Numbered from the stretch's first letter, positions 35,501 to 46,429 are shown. The stretch is 64,000 nucleotides of DNA from Mesorhabditis belari (GCA_958450365.1 CAUEEP010000939.1:372001-436000), one strand, 5' to 3'. A program made the numbers and translations. Notes: generated by a model not told the origin, from the letters alone.

Positions 35501-38500
35501 GACGTGGCTCCACCGCAAAGTCTTGATCGCCTCTCTCGTGCCTCCATCAACATTCTATAACAATCTTTTCATGAATTAAAAACGTTAAATGATTAAGTTT
35601 ACCATGAGATTTCAATTTAGATTTGTTTTTGAATAATTTCATCGAACTCACCTCACTAATAATGTCATAAAAATGGTGAGTAAAAGGCATGGGATAAGCT
35701 TGAGAACGATCGACGCTAGCCAATAATTCACTCGTTCCCAATCACAGTTCCACCAAAGCGGTTTATCGAGCGAATACCTGAAAAATGACATTGAGAAGCT
35801 AGTATCTAGTAAACTATAATCGAACTTGTGCTCTTCGGTGTACTTTTTTTGCTTATCTCTAAACACACTCCTTGCATTCTTCTAAACACAAATTCTTCTT
35901 TCTCGCAGAAACGGCTTGCTTTCGCGAGAAATTGAAGAATTCAGTGGACCGGAAAGGGTACGTTTACAAATTTCTTAAATTCCATTCAATTGAATAGATT
36001 ACGCTGCGTTAGACATGGCTTTTGGCAAAAGCAGATGGAATCGGGTTAGCCTGATCGGGCTAACCGATCGGACCTATCAGATCGGATCGAGCTAGCCCGA
36101 TCAGTTGGATCTATCGGATCGGATCTGGCTAGACCGATCGGTTAAATAGATCGGATCGGATCGAGCTAGCCCGATCGGTTTAACGGATCGAATCGGATTG
36201 GATCGAGCTAGCCCGATCGGTTTAACGGATCGGATCGGATCGAGCTAGCCTGATCGGTTTAACGAATCGGATCGGATTGGATCGAGCTAGGCCGATTGCT
36301 CGAACGCATCGGATCGAGCTAACCCGATCGGTTAAACAGATCGGTTCAGATCGGGCTAGCCCTATCAGTTGAACGGATCGGATCGGGGTAATCCGATCAG
36401 TTGAACGGATCGGATCGGATAGGATCGAGCTAGCCCAATCGGTATAACAAATCGGATCGGTCCTGGTCCGATCCGATAAAGCCGGTCCGATCCGCTCCGA
36501 TCCGATCCGATCCGCTCCGCTCCGATCCGATCCGATCCGATAACCATGTCTACTGTGCCTAACTGGACTATATCTTGGCTCTATATTAATCAATTGACAA
36601 TTCTCTTGATAGATTTGAATCCCTTACCCTTTCAACTCTTTGACATCAATGAGTGGATACCAATATGTTGAATATCCTCCTTTACTGCATTCTTTTTGAA
36701 AACCAGATGGGAGTGGAAGGACTTCTGGGCCGTCTACCTATAAAAAAGCTAGTTGAAATCATTTTCAGTATACAGTAAGCCGTTTTAAATAAAATCTTTT
36801 AAATAAAAACCCGATATCTAAGCATGTTCGGTAATGAGCCGATGACGGCGATGATCATCGCACAAATAATCGCGAATGAAGCCGATGAATACGAGTTGCA
36901 ATTGGGAAGATTCGATTGGGGAGATTGACCACGGAAAAGCACGAGATATCTAAAGGAATATTGGTGTACCGGGTGACCAAGAATGATCGCAACACAAGAA
37001 TTACCGAAAAGGTACGCTGCTCTTGAGCTGCTCTGCGCTGCTCAAGGATCAAGGACCGTGACAGGTCCGGATTTTCAAGTTTGAGTCAGAAGAGATAAGG
37101 GAGATCAACAAGCTTTAACGCAACAAGCTTTAACGATTTGAAAACTTTAAAAACGTACTTCCTTGGTGAAAGACATTGAACTGAACGATTCTGATAGGAT
37201 AAAGTTTTAAAGTTTTAGTCGTAAGTTTATCTACTCTACAGGGTGATCAAGAATTACCGCAACGCAAGAATTACCGCAACAAAAGGCCTGGCTTTTCAAC
37301 AAACATGCAACCCATCTCGAAAAGTTAACTTAAATATCTCTGGATCGATCAGATCTCTGGATCGATCAGATCTTTGATTTATTTAGTTTTTTTGTGTGTT
37401 TGGTTTTTTGGTTTATAAGAATTTTTTGGGTGGTTGGGTTTTTTGGGATTTTTGGTTTTTTGGGGTGTTTGGGTTTTGGGTTGGGTGGATTTTGGGGGGT
37501 GTTGGTTTTTTTGGTTTTTTGGTTTTTTTTGGGTTTTGTTTTTTTTGTGTGGTTTTTTTGTTTGTTGGTTTTTGTGGTTTTTTGGGTTGGTTATTTTTTT
37601 GGTTGGATTTTTTTTTGGGGTGGGTGGGAGTTTGGGGGGGGGGGGAAGGGGTGGTCGAGAAACGAGGCTTCTGGGGACATTCAGGCGCTTTGAGATCTAG
37701 CTCGCCTGAACACGCTGCTCAAGTCGATGTGGAGACGCTTTCACAATTCCTGAAAACAACGATACTAATGTCTTGAAAGTTAGTAATCATACCATAAAAT
37801 AAGAAAAATACACAAAAACTATAAAAACAGGTAAGAAAAAAGTGAAATGAGGCTCATAACCTAATACGACGTTGTTTCGGTAATTCTTGGTCACCCTGTA
37901 AAGAGAGAAAACGATTCTCGTCCTCAGAAAATGTTTCCCGTCCTCAGAAAACGATTCTCGTCCTCAGAAAACGATTCTCGTCCTCAGAAAATGATTCTCG
38001 TCCTCAGAAAACAATTCTCGTCCTCAGAAAACGATTCTCGTCCTCAGAAAACGATTCTCGTCCTCAGAAAATGATTCTCGTATTCAACCATGGATAAACA
38101 TTGACAATGAAATTACGATAATCTCTTTTAAATATACAAGTATTTTTAGGAATTTAGAATTTTAGAAGTTTAGAAGTTTTTGAACGAAAAATAAAGATAA
38201 GATTACGGTAGAAAAGGGCAAATTTTTTTTCAAATCAACATTTAAGAAAAGAAAACGGGGGTGGGACAAATGCGACCTTTTTTTGCGCACCTGGACATTT
38301 GCGCACCTTTTTTTTGCTGGAAAAGGCCTTAGGCAAGGCCGTAGAGCTTCGAAACTAGTTTCATACAAGGGAATCGTATGCGTAGATTCCGAATTTCGAC
38401 AAATCAGACCTCGCTGACACGTCAAATTTGGCAAAAGTTGCTAAAAGCTAAAAGGCAAAAGCTAAAAGGCAAAAGTTGCGGAAAAGCGTTAAGTTGCGTA

Positions 38501-41500
38501 GTTTTTGCCTTTTAGCCCAAATTTGACGTGTCAGCGAGGTGTGATTTGTCGAAATTCGGAATCTACGCATACGATTCCCTTCTATGAAAACATTTTCGAA
38601 GCTCTACGACCTTTCCTAAGGCCTTTTCCAGCAAAAAAAAGGTGCGCAAGTGTCCAGGTGCGCAAAAAAAAGAATTTGTACCCCCAAAGAAAACATCAAA
38701 CTCTAACCTTAAAACAGCCATGTTGACGGTAAGCCAGAGGCTGAGCGCGTGCACAAAAACGGAGACCATTGCGTAAAATTTCGTGTAAAGAAGCCAATAG
38801 TACGAGAAAAACCACGGATGACACTCGCCTACCTGGAAGAAAATTGATCTAAATTTGTTCTCATTTTGATGTATCGTTTGATGCATTAGTCTGTATCGTT
38901 TACAGAAAACTTATAACAAAAACGTCTGTTCTTTCTTTTTTTGCCATTGGCAATTTAAAGTTTTTCGTCTTTTTCTCAGCACCAATTATTCCAATTTGAA
39001 TATCTTGACTATAATTCGATGCAGAATAAAATTGCGCATCGAATGACACCAAAATGAGCTTAAAATCTAACATCCATGCAAAGTTATTGGCTAAAAACCT
39101 AAACCCTATCTATTGTGGGCGGGGCCTAATATTTTGCCTTATAACTTTACATGGATATTAGATTTTGAGTTGATTTTTATATCATTCGATGCGCAATTTT
39201 ATTCTGCATCGAATGATAGTCAAGATATTTAAATTGGAAGAGTTGGTGCTGAGAAAAACCCCAGAAACATTGATTGGTTCAACAGTGAAAAGTTCAACAG
39301 TGAAAACCAATCAATGCAGTGTATTAATCAATGTAGTAGCTAAGATTGTTGATAAATGCTACAGTAACCCAAGTAGTTACCACCGTAGTTGCAAAGATTA
39401 CTGTAGATCAGCCAGGTCACCGCTGAGCCCAAGCATCTCTTTGGCTTATATTTCTTGTGGAGCCGAGTCTTTTCTTTTTTTATTGCTGTTTCTCTTGTAT
39501 TTCCTTTTTCTTGGTTTCACGAATAATCAAGAATTCAGTGCATTAGGGAATCTGCGTTTACAACTTTCGAGCTTAAAGTACACGTTGAGAAAAAGTACAG
39601 TTGAAATTAGGGCAGTTCAAAAACTTCTGCACCGGCGGGGCTCGAACCCGCGACCTTCCGCTTACTGACCAACTCTGTTAACCATTACACCACAACGTAC
39701 TTGATCGCCTTGCTTCAGAGGGGCTTAAGTCCAGAGAGAGTTAACTTTACACTGTTTTGTATTTCTAATTTTCTTTCCCTCCCCCTTGTATTCCCTCTTT
39801 CTTCTCTCGAAAATAGGTACTGGATAGCTCAGTGGATAGAGCGTTGGCCTGGAAAGCTGCCAGAGAGGAAGAAGGTCGAGGGTTCGATTCCTCTCCCGGA
39901 ACTTTTCTTTCATTTTCCTTCCTTCTTTTGCTTCGCATTCCTTACTTTACTTTACTATCGTATCTAGTGTATTTTTATCTTCTTTTAACCGTTCTACCCT
40001 TTTAACCCTTCTTTTAACCCTTCTACCCTTTTAACCCTTCCACAAAGTTCATCAAGCATCGTCAAATAATCCACACGCAATCTCGTGTTTTTTCTTCTCA
40101 TTTGTAGCCATTTCTTTTTCATTTCCCTTCCAGAGATCATTTATTTATGAATCGAAACGCGAAATCTCAAAAGAATTCGAAAAAAAATGCTTTTTCTTTG
40201 AACAAGTACTTTATGCTCATCTCTAAACGCATCGCGCACTGAATTCCACATTTTTTTCTCGCAACCCAATTACTTACTACAACATACAATTGCATTTGCA
40301 AAACCCTAGCTTTTATCTAAATTTATTGGGTTGGTCAAATATAGAGAAGGTGAAGGTGTAAAACTGTAAAAAGAAGGTGTAAAACACTTTGTAAATGCTC
40401 GATCAGAGTTTGGTTGACAAGAAAGTCTTTGGAACGATTTGAACTGGAATTTCTCAAAAACGAAACCACCAATTCCATTTGTTCTATTGGGTTGGTGCAT
40501 TGAAAACTGCCGACTATTTCGCGGGACTCGCAGATAAAGAAAAGAACAGTATAGAACCAGTTGAAAGGGAGGTTTGTTTACTTCAACATTTCCTCTAATT
40601 ATTGCAAAAAATTATGCTTGCAGGTTTTTATTTTTTGGTATTTTTCTTCACTTCTTCTATTGCACTCAACAATCTACCACCGGGAAATATTCGTCATGTC
40701 ATGCTTCATGAGTTCCTAAAAAAGCACAGGCTTGGCAGCTGTTAATATTAAAAAGATATATGGAGAGGACTCACCTTCCGAAAGAACGTGTCAAGTATGG
40801 TTTGCCAAGTTTCGATCTGGGGACAAATCTTTGAAAGATACAGAGGGCCGTGGAGCGGCACCCCAATTGGATGATTCCAAATTGCTCAACTCATTACCAA
40901 CGACCATCGGGTATCATCGCGTGAATTGGGAGAAGAGTTAGGGGTTGATCATGCTACAGTGCTCATCCCTTGGATTTAAATCGAAACTTGGGGCTTGGGT
41001 GCCCCATGACCTCACTGATCCCCAGAAGTGACAGCGCACCTCGATCAGTGCCGCCTATCTCTCACGATACGAAAGGAAGTCTTTTCTTTCTCGATGTGTG
41101 ACAAGAGATGAGAAATGAGTTTTATCTGTGAACTTTCGGAGGAAGCGGCTATGGGTGGGACAGGAAACCCGGAAGTGATCCCAAGCCCGTTTTGCACCAG
41201 AAGTTATGCTCTATGCTTTTGGGATATGGAGGGAGTGATGTACTGGAAGGTGCTGGATAGCAAGAAGACCCTTAATTCAATCAAATGCAGTGAACAGTTG
41301 GAACAGTTGGAAAAGGTGAATAAATCCCTAAAGAAGTGTAGGCCCTCCAAGTCAAAGATCGTTCTCCTCCACGACAACGCGCGCCCTAAATGTTGCAAAA
41401 CTGACTCGCTCTAAAATCAACGGCCTTGGTTAGGACTTTTGGCGCATCCCGCATACAGTCCGGACCTTGCCCTTTCTGATTACTATTTATTCTGGACTTT

Positions 41501-42735
41501 GAGCTTGCGGGAGAACACTTCGATTGAGAAGAAGTAGTTAAAAATTGGCTCCAAATGTTTTTCAATCCAAAACGAAAATCCTACGACGAAAGAGGAATGG
41601 GCAGAAGCTTGTAAAATGAGCAGAAGTTGTCAATAATAATGGCAGTTGTTTGGAATGAATTGATGGTTTTATGTTGAATCAATTTTAGTTCAAAGTCCCG
41701 CAGTTTTCAATGCACTAACCCAATAAAAACAAAACAATTGAACCTACATGTTTATATCCAAGATATGTAGCCATAAGAGTTGCATCACAGATCGCGATCG
41801 CCATCAGGAAAAGATTGAACGGATTTCGGCGCATCGCTGGTCGCAACAAGACGATTACTAAATATTTCTCTATTGTTTCAATACGTCTTTCATCTTATAT
41901 TCAATCATTAAATTCAATCAAATGCCATCAAATGCCAATAAATCAGTAAATCAGTCTCAATCAGGTCAGGCTTTGATTCGGGAAAACTATTTCGGAAAAC
42001 TATCAAATTCTGACCAAAAAGTTAGCATCACTCGTTGATTTTGTCAATCTAGAAACCCTTAATTCACTGATTTTCGCCGATTTTCGCCGATTTGGGGTCG
42101 TGTTTGACCAGTCGAGAAACCCGGCTTAACGCTTAACGCTTAACGCTTAACGCTTAACGCTTAACGCTTAACGCTTAACGCTTAACGCTTAACGCTTAAC
42201 GCTTAACGCTTAAGAGCGGGTTTTTCAGGTAGCCGTTTTGTCGCCGTGGAGCAGTCCGCAGTGCGCTTTTTTACCGCCCACACGATCCGGGTTCGATCCC
42301 CCATAGTGCCACTCACTCTACGCCTAACACAACATGACACCAGCCGAAAAACTCGCTGGCATAGAGGCACTATGGGGGATCGAACCCGGATCATGTGGGC
42401 GGTAAAAAAGCACGCTGCGGACTGCTACACGGCGGCAAAACGGTTGTTACCTGAAAAACCCGCTCTTAAGCGTTAAGCGGAGTTTTTCGGATCGTGTGGG
42501 GCGGTAAAAAAGCGCTCTGCACGCAGTCGGAAGCGCGCTGCACGCAGTCGGAGGCGCTCTGCACGCAGTCGGAGGCGCTCTGCACGCAGTCGGAGGCGCG
42601 CTGCACGCAGTCGGAGGCGCGCTGCACGCAGTCGGAGGCGCGGGGGGGGGGGGGGGGGGGGGGGCCCAGGGGGAAAAAAAAAAAGAAAAAAGGAAAAAAA
42701 AAAAAAAAAAAGGGAAAAAAAAAAAAAGAGAGGGG

Positions 42736-42820
<85 letters not shown>

Positions 42821-44665
42821 CGGAGGCGCTCTGCACGCAGTCGGAACCAAATTTACTGAGATAAGGAACCAAATTTAGAGAAATAGGGAACCAAATTTAC
42901 TGAGAATGCGCTTGTTTACGGCCCGCAAGCAACCGTCTGCGATCCAGGTTCGACTCCCCAAAGCCACTCAATTTCGAATTGAAAAATTTTGATTTAAAAT
43001 GACACCACTACAATAGATTCTAAGATTTTCTAACTAAGCTTTATTATTTAGCTTTAGCTTTTTTATTTAAAAGAAGGCTGAGCAAGAGCTCGTTAAAAAG
43101 CTCGTTGTTTGATTTGGGGAATAACGAGATTGGGAAATGAGTTGAAGATATGAAAAATAACAAATAAATCATAGATTGCATAATCTTGCGTTATTTTCTT
43201 TTAAATACATTATGCTTATCTCGCGTTATTTTCTTTTAAATACAGATTTCCCAGTGCTTATCCTTCACTTATTCTTCATTATTTCCATAGAAAAAAAGTT
43301 GATTTTGTTGATTTTGTTTACTAAAAAGAATTCAATGATGGTTTTTGGATGATTCAATGATGTCTTTTGGTTTTTATCTCAATTTCCCCATTCAGAAACG
43401 ATCATTTTACAATCGCATTAACGAATTTCCTGTCAAACGCTTAAAACTTTCGAAAAAAGAAGCTCTTATAATTCTTGATGGGATTAAATTTCATTCAAAG
43501 TCAATTTCTAGACAATTTCTAGACGATTTTGACGATTTTGAAGTGATTTTGATTGAAATTCGTAGGATACCCCATGAAAGGGTTGGGAGTATCGTAGGAT
43601 ACCCCATGAAAAGGTTGGGAGTTAATCAATTGTGGAACCTTTTCGTGTTCTTGTTCGTTCGTGTTTGTGATTTTCGTGATATTCCCACCTTGGCTAGATT
43701 TAACTCCGTGAAAAGTTTCGGCAATTGTGACTTTAAATCTAGCCAAGACTGTTCTATCGTATTATCTTAGGATACCCCATGAAAAAGTTGGGAGTATTGT
43801 AGGATACCCCATGAAAACATTAGGGAGTATTTAAGAAAAAAAAAAAAAAAGGAAGGAAAAAACAAAAAAAGAATAAATAAAAAAAAGAAAAAAAAAAAAA
43901 AGAAAAAAGAAAAATGAAAAAAAAAAAAAAAAAAAAAAATATATATCCTAGGATACCCCATGAAAAGGTTGGGAGTATCGTCCAGAAAACGATCTTTTCG
44001 ACGGTTCTTTCTTGAGGTATCTTTTTAACTTTTGGTGTGTCGTGTCCTGGGTGATTATTGTGATCTTGTTTTGTCGCTATTCAACTGAATAAAGCATATA
44101 TACATGTTGTGTCCGATTTAGATTTCCGTCCGATTTAGATTCAATCTAAATCGGACGCCCGATTAAGATTGAACTTATCGCGGACGTCCGATTTAGATTA
44201 CAGTCTATATCGGACGTCCGATACAGATCGAACAATAATAAACGTGCTTAATATATGTTCTTAAGCGTCCGATATAGACTGTAATCTAAATCGGACGTCC
44301 GCGATAAGTTCAATCTAAATCGGACGTCCGATTTAGATTGAATCTAAATCGGACGGAAATCTAAATCGGACACAACATATATATATCTACAGATCCAATT
44401 TTACAAATATTGATCATTCTAAGGTCAAATTTTGCGTAGATCGATAGGTTCTGATAAGCGCTTTTCGAGATTTCGAGGAATTTATGCTCGGCTCAGGGTG
44501 CTGTACTATTAGAGAGAATACGGTAAACGCAAAGTAAACAGATGAGTAAGCAAATCAATAAACAGACTCACCGATAGCCAAATTCGCGAAAACTCCGACG
44601 AGACAAAGTGGAACATAAAGATATTTGTGGATTACGGTAAACATCGTCAATAAAGTATCGAGTTC
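30779..44665 (-). CDS. Class A neuropeptide GPCR, DMSR/sex-peptide-receptor type, 5' exon missing
   Basis: Exons in coding order: 44572-44665, 41748-41857, 38708-38832, 36811-36949, 36628-36737, 35652-35777, 35488-35554, 33392-33479, 33164-33284, 31591-31693, 30779-30871; 1176 nt, all phases consistent, ending INEY-stop. TM1 is YLYVPLCLVGVFANLAIVIV; TM2 is FNLFLMAIAICDATLMATYL; TM3 ends LSLWLTVNMAVLRYLVL, with RY in the DRY position; TM4 is IICAMIIAVIGSLPNMLRY; TM5 is IVLKLIPCLLLTIFMTLLV; TM6 is TGIVAVFLVTEAPQGLLGL; TM7 is LINSSVNFVLYALMSHVF. Helix 8 REFLLTFGACC has a probable palmitoylation pair. These features are typical of FMRFamide/myosuppressin (DMSR) and sex-peptide-related receptors: Gi/o-type peptide receptors of neurons and muscle. 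Its ligand cannot be told. The extracellular N-terminus and start codon were not located; they lie upstream of 44665. Introns reach 3.1 kb and are full of transposon debris. Confidence 0.88.
32047..32113 (-). tRNA. tRNA-like sequence, probably pseudogene
   Basis: The reverse strand reads gccgtggccgaacggtacgg (A-box-like) and aggttcgatcccca (B box). The anticodon arm is not well formed. It lies in a GPCR intron. Confidence 0.45.
32310..32745. repeat. CCAG-based satellite (agccagccaacc)
   Basis: Uninterrupted 4/12-bp repeat with cagt/caac variants. Long open frames on both strands (SQPASQPA, WLAGWLAG) are artefacts of the 12-bp period. Confidence 0.9.
33505..33630. repeat. Minisatellite, 22 bp (agccagctcttgtgccagctt)
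   Basis: Five to six units in a GPCR intron, starting about 25 bp from exon 33392-33479. Confidence 0.85.
34668..35178. mobile_element. Mariner-derived MITE, about 510 bp
   Basis: Starts 'ttgggttggtgaattgaaaa' and ends with its complement, with inner inverted segments (tttgagcactttcttcaaaa / agaagaaagtgctcaaac; aaaattaggcttatatccaa inverted at 34900-34920). The right end ('atggttttatgttgaataaa' then 'ttagttcaaagtc') matches the right end of the decayed mariner at 41640-41724, so it is an internally deleted relative. It is flanked by TA-like bases. A further lone terminus lies at 35443-35468. Confidence 0.75.
36040..36545. repeat. GATCGG-rich minisatellite
   Basis: Diverged units of about 35-40 bp built on gatcggatcgagctagcccgatcggtt, in a GPCR intron. 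Many GATC sites; local self-complementarity is strong (gatc, ctag). Open frames here are artefacts. Confidence 0.8.
37385..37650. repeat. T/G-only tract ending in a G run
   Basis: About 260 bp with almost no C and very little A (tttttgggttttttggtttt), ending in G10 at 37635-37644. Not a TTAGGC telomere array. Flanked by 'ggtgatcaagaattaccgca' (from 37240) and 'ggtaattcttggtcaccctg' (to 37898), an inverted pair enclosing the tract. Confidence 0.7.
37915..38085. repeat. Minisatellite, 20 bp (aaacgattctcgtcctcaga)
   Basis: About eight units of 20 bp, in a GPCR intron. It is a tight tandem array without spacers. Confidence 0.85.
38260..38680. mobile_element. Foldback MITE, 'gcgcacc' family
   Basis: Arms start 'gggacaaatgcgacc' / 'tgcgcacctggacatttgcg' and include 'ggaatcgtatgcgtagattc' and 'cgctgacacgtcaaatttgg'; the same segments return inverted between 38510 and 38670. 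The fullest partner copy is at 63050-63425, a fragment at 16060-16150. The element ends about 28 bp from the 5' splice site of GPCR exon 38708-38832. Confidence 0.8.
39628..39700 (-). tRNA. tRNA-like sequence in cassette copy 1
   Basis: The reverse strand has gtggtgtaatggttaacaga (A box) and gcgggttcgagccccgc (a perfectly paired T arm). The acceptor stem pairs only partly and the anticodon region (gttggtcagtaagcggaag) gives no clean 7-nt loop with U33. Probably tRNA-derived, not functional. Confidence 0.5.
39816..39902 (+). tRNA. tRNA-like sequence in cassette copy 1
   Basis: Has tagctcagtggatagagcg (A box), gagggttcgattcctc (paired T arm), a mostly paired acceptor (ggtactgg ... cccggaac) and a loop CTGGAAA that would give anticodon GGA. 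The region between anticodon and T arm is about 10 nt longer than usual. It could be a modified tRNA or a repeat head. Confidence 0.5.
40490..41724 (+). pseudogene. Decayed mariner transposon with broken transposase
   Basis: About 1.23 kb bounded by 'attgggttggtgcattgaaa' and 'ttttcaatgcactaacccaa' with TA at both ends. The reading frame, with several stops and shifts, shows mariner transposase features: a helix-turn-helix stretch (KKIYGEDSPSERTCQVWF then AKFRSGDKSLKD) at 40743-40835, VDHATV near 40945, HDNARP at 41370-41388, and AYSPDLALSDYY-like residues near 41450-41488. The frame is disrupted in several places, so it is not active. It sits in the GPCR intron before exon 41748-41857, with its end 23 bp from that exon. 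Confidence 0.85.
42122..42212. repeat. 7-bp repeat (cgcttaa)
   Basis: About twelve perfect copies abutting the tRNA-like palindrome that follows. Confidence 0.85.
42205..42478. mobile_element. Palindrome made of two facing tRNA-like sequences
   Basis: Arms 42205-42312 and 42358-42478 are close reverse complements: 'cttaagagcgggtttttcag' opens the left arm and returns inverted at the right end. Each arm carries a tRNA-like unit, with A-box-like gccgtggagcagtccgcag and B-box ccgggttcgatccc. The whole would fold into one long hairpin. Confidence 0.75.
42510..42840. repeat. 17-bp repeat interrupted by extreme G and A homopolymers
   Basis: Units of 'gctctgcacgcagtcggag' surround G23 (42642-42664), an A-rich block and then an unbroken G82 (42739-42820). 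Any open frames here are artefacts. Homopolymers this long are also a known place for assembly error. Confidence 0.8.
42905..42970 (+). tRNA. tRNA 3'-half-like fragment
   Basis: 'gcttgtttacggcccgcaag' then B-box-like 'ccaggttcgactcccc'. It matches the 3' half of the tRNA-like units at 42236 and 56420. Not functional. Confidence 0.35.
43555..43980. repeat. Dispersed short repeat (aggataccccatgaaaaggt)
   Basis: Five copies of 'aggataccccatgaaaaggt' followed by 'tgggagt', near 43564, 43599, 43769, 43801 and 43949, separated by unrelated sequence. A (A)n tract with few other bases fills 43828-43940. In the GPCR intron. Confidence 0.7.
44104..44385. mobile_element. 280-bp nested palindrome built on gtccgatttagatt
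   Basis: A nearly perfect inverted repeat: 'atgttgtgtccgatttagat' opens and 'atctaaatcggacacaacat' closes, with a loop of about 50 bp near 44235-44270. Each arm itself holds four direct or inverted copies of gtccgat(t/a)tagat. It lies in the GPCR intron, less than 200 bp from exon 44572-44665. Confidence 0.85.
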
Positions 44666-44894
44666 CTGAAAGAAAATAGATTATAATCTCATCTCTATCT
44701 TTATATCTTTATCTAAATTTAAATCCAATTTAAACACCTAAACATTTAAAAATCTAAAACAAAATCCTCTCTTTCCTCTCTCCTTTTGCGTTCTCTAATC
44801 GCTGAATTCACCTAATGAATTCTGTGTAGAGAATCAATAACTTTGGTAGAGATTTTCTTTGGCAAAAACGACGCAAAAACGAGGCCTATAACTT

Positions 44895-45965
44895 TTCAGA
44901 GGCAGGTGAAGGTAAAGTAAAGTAAAGTAAAGTAAGTTCTTGTAGGTTAACGGTAAAGTTCTCGTTGGTGCAGTCGCCATACTTTAAAGGCCTATAACTT
45001 TGTCCAGAGACAATATTTTTGTTAACTTTTTATATCATTGTATAGAGGATATTTCAGCCTTTCAAATGATACCAAATAGAGCTTGATTTGATAATCCAGT
45101 CAAAGAAAATCAGAGCTAACTCTAAGCCCTATCCGACCTATCCTCTCCTCTCCAACCCGGGTGTCGTTTCGCCTTGTTTGCATGAGAATGAACTCGAAAA
45201 TAACTCAAAAATGTATTGGATTTGTAAGGATCAGATAGAGTAGATCATTAAAAAGTCGAAAAGATAGCAAACTATGCAAAAATCAAAAAGAAGTTTGAAT
45301 GGCGGGTTTGGTCGGTCGCCGTGGCGCAGTCGTCACACTTTAAAGGGCTATAACTTTGTCCAGAGACCATATTTCTATTAAATTTTTATATCATTTTACA
45401 GAGAACATTTCGGCCTTTCAAATGATACCAAATAGCGCTTGATTAGACAATCCAGTCGAAGAAAATCAGAGCCAACGCAGCAAATGAGGCCTTTCCAACT
45501 CGGGTGTCGTTTCGCCTTGTTAGCATGGGAATGAAAAAGTCAATCAAGCTTTATTTGGTATCATTTAAAAGCTTGAAATATCCTCTGTACAATGATATAA
45601 AAAGTTAATAGAAATATGGTCTCTAGATAAAGTTATAGGCCTTCAAACCTGGCGGGCGACACAACACCCAAGTTGGAAAGGCCTAATGTTGGAGTTGGCT
45701 CTGATTTTCTTCGACTGGATTATCGAATCAAGCTCTATTTGGTATCATTTAAAAGCCTGAAATATCCTCTGTACAATGATATAAAAAGTTAACAAAATTA
45801 TTGTCTCTGGACAAAGTTATAGGCCTTCAAAGCTTGATGAGTCGTTGAAAGACCCGGATTCTTTCAAAAGACCCAGATTTTTCCAAAATACTCGAATTCT
45901 TTCAAAATCCCCGAAAACTACGCTATTATACTATGCAAAAATCTTTGTTTTCCTCCTTTTTCCAA
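44895..45965. repeat. Left arm of a 5.3-kb inverted-repeat structure
   Basis: Contains four units of 'ggcctataactttgtccaga' with 'aatgataccaaata' (two forward, two inverted) and a unique end ('gacccggattctttcaaaag'). The same parts return in inverted order at 49335-50165. Confidence 0.75.
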
Positions 45966-46429
45966 ATCTCCTTCGCCTCCTTCACCTAACACACCAGATC
46001 TTTCAATCTTTTGGTTTAATTTTAATTAATTTTAATTCAACCTCAAACATTTTGTAACTTTTCCCCTTTTTTTATTTTTTATTTTATTTTTAAAGTAAAT
46101 AAAGTTGGACAATGTACTCAAATAAAAAAAAAAGAAAATCGAATTTTCTGAGAATAATAATTTTTCATTTTTCCCCTTTCCCTAGTCGTCCAATTGAATG
46201 AAACGCCGAAAAATTGAAAATTTTAGAAAATTCTTTTAAAGAAGAAGTCTGGAAATTCTTGGAATATGAGTGAACTAATGAGATGGGAAATATTGAAAAG
46301 GAAAGGAGAGGAAAGGAGAGGAAGGGGAAGGGAAGGACAGAAAAAGATTTGCCTTAAATGATTTATTATATATTTTGAGTGCAAACGTCCAAGAGTTCTA
46401 CCAAAACAACTTCCTGGATTTCATTTCTT

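Larger units (their letters stand above)
39516..39905. repeat. Duplicated cassette with two tRNA-like sequences, copy 1
   Basis: From 'tttcacgaataatcaagaat' to 'cccggaac' this segment closely matches 52387-52792. It carries one tRNA-like sequence on each strand, facing apart, about 115 bp between them. It lies in a GPCR intron. Confidence 0.8.

Noticed and set aside
37385..37650. Telomere-like T/G sequence
   Set aside because: No TTAGGC periodicity; irregular T and G runs.
37915..38085. CRISPR-like regular repeat
   Set aside because: Units are contiguous without variable spacers and the genome is eukaryotic.
39816..39902. Functional tRNA-Ser(GGA) call
   Set aside because: A box is not of the serine type and the spacing between anticodon and T arm is abnormal; reported only as tRNA-like.
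42447..42872. Poly-proline / poly-glycine ORFs
   Set aside because: Pure product of the G82 and G23 homopolymers and adjoining repeats.
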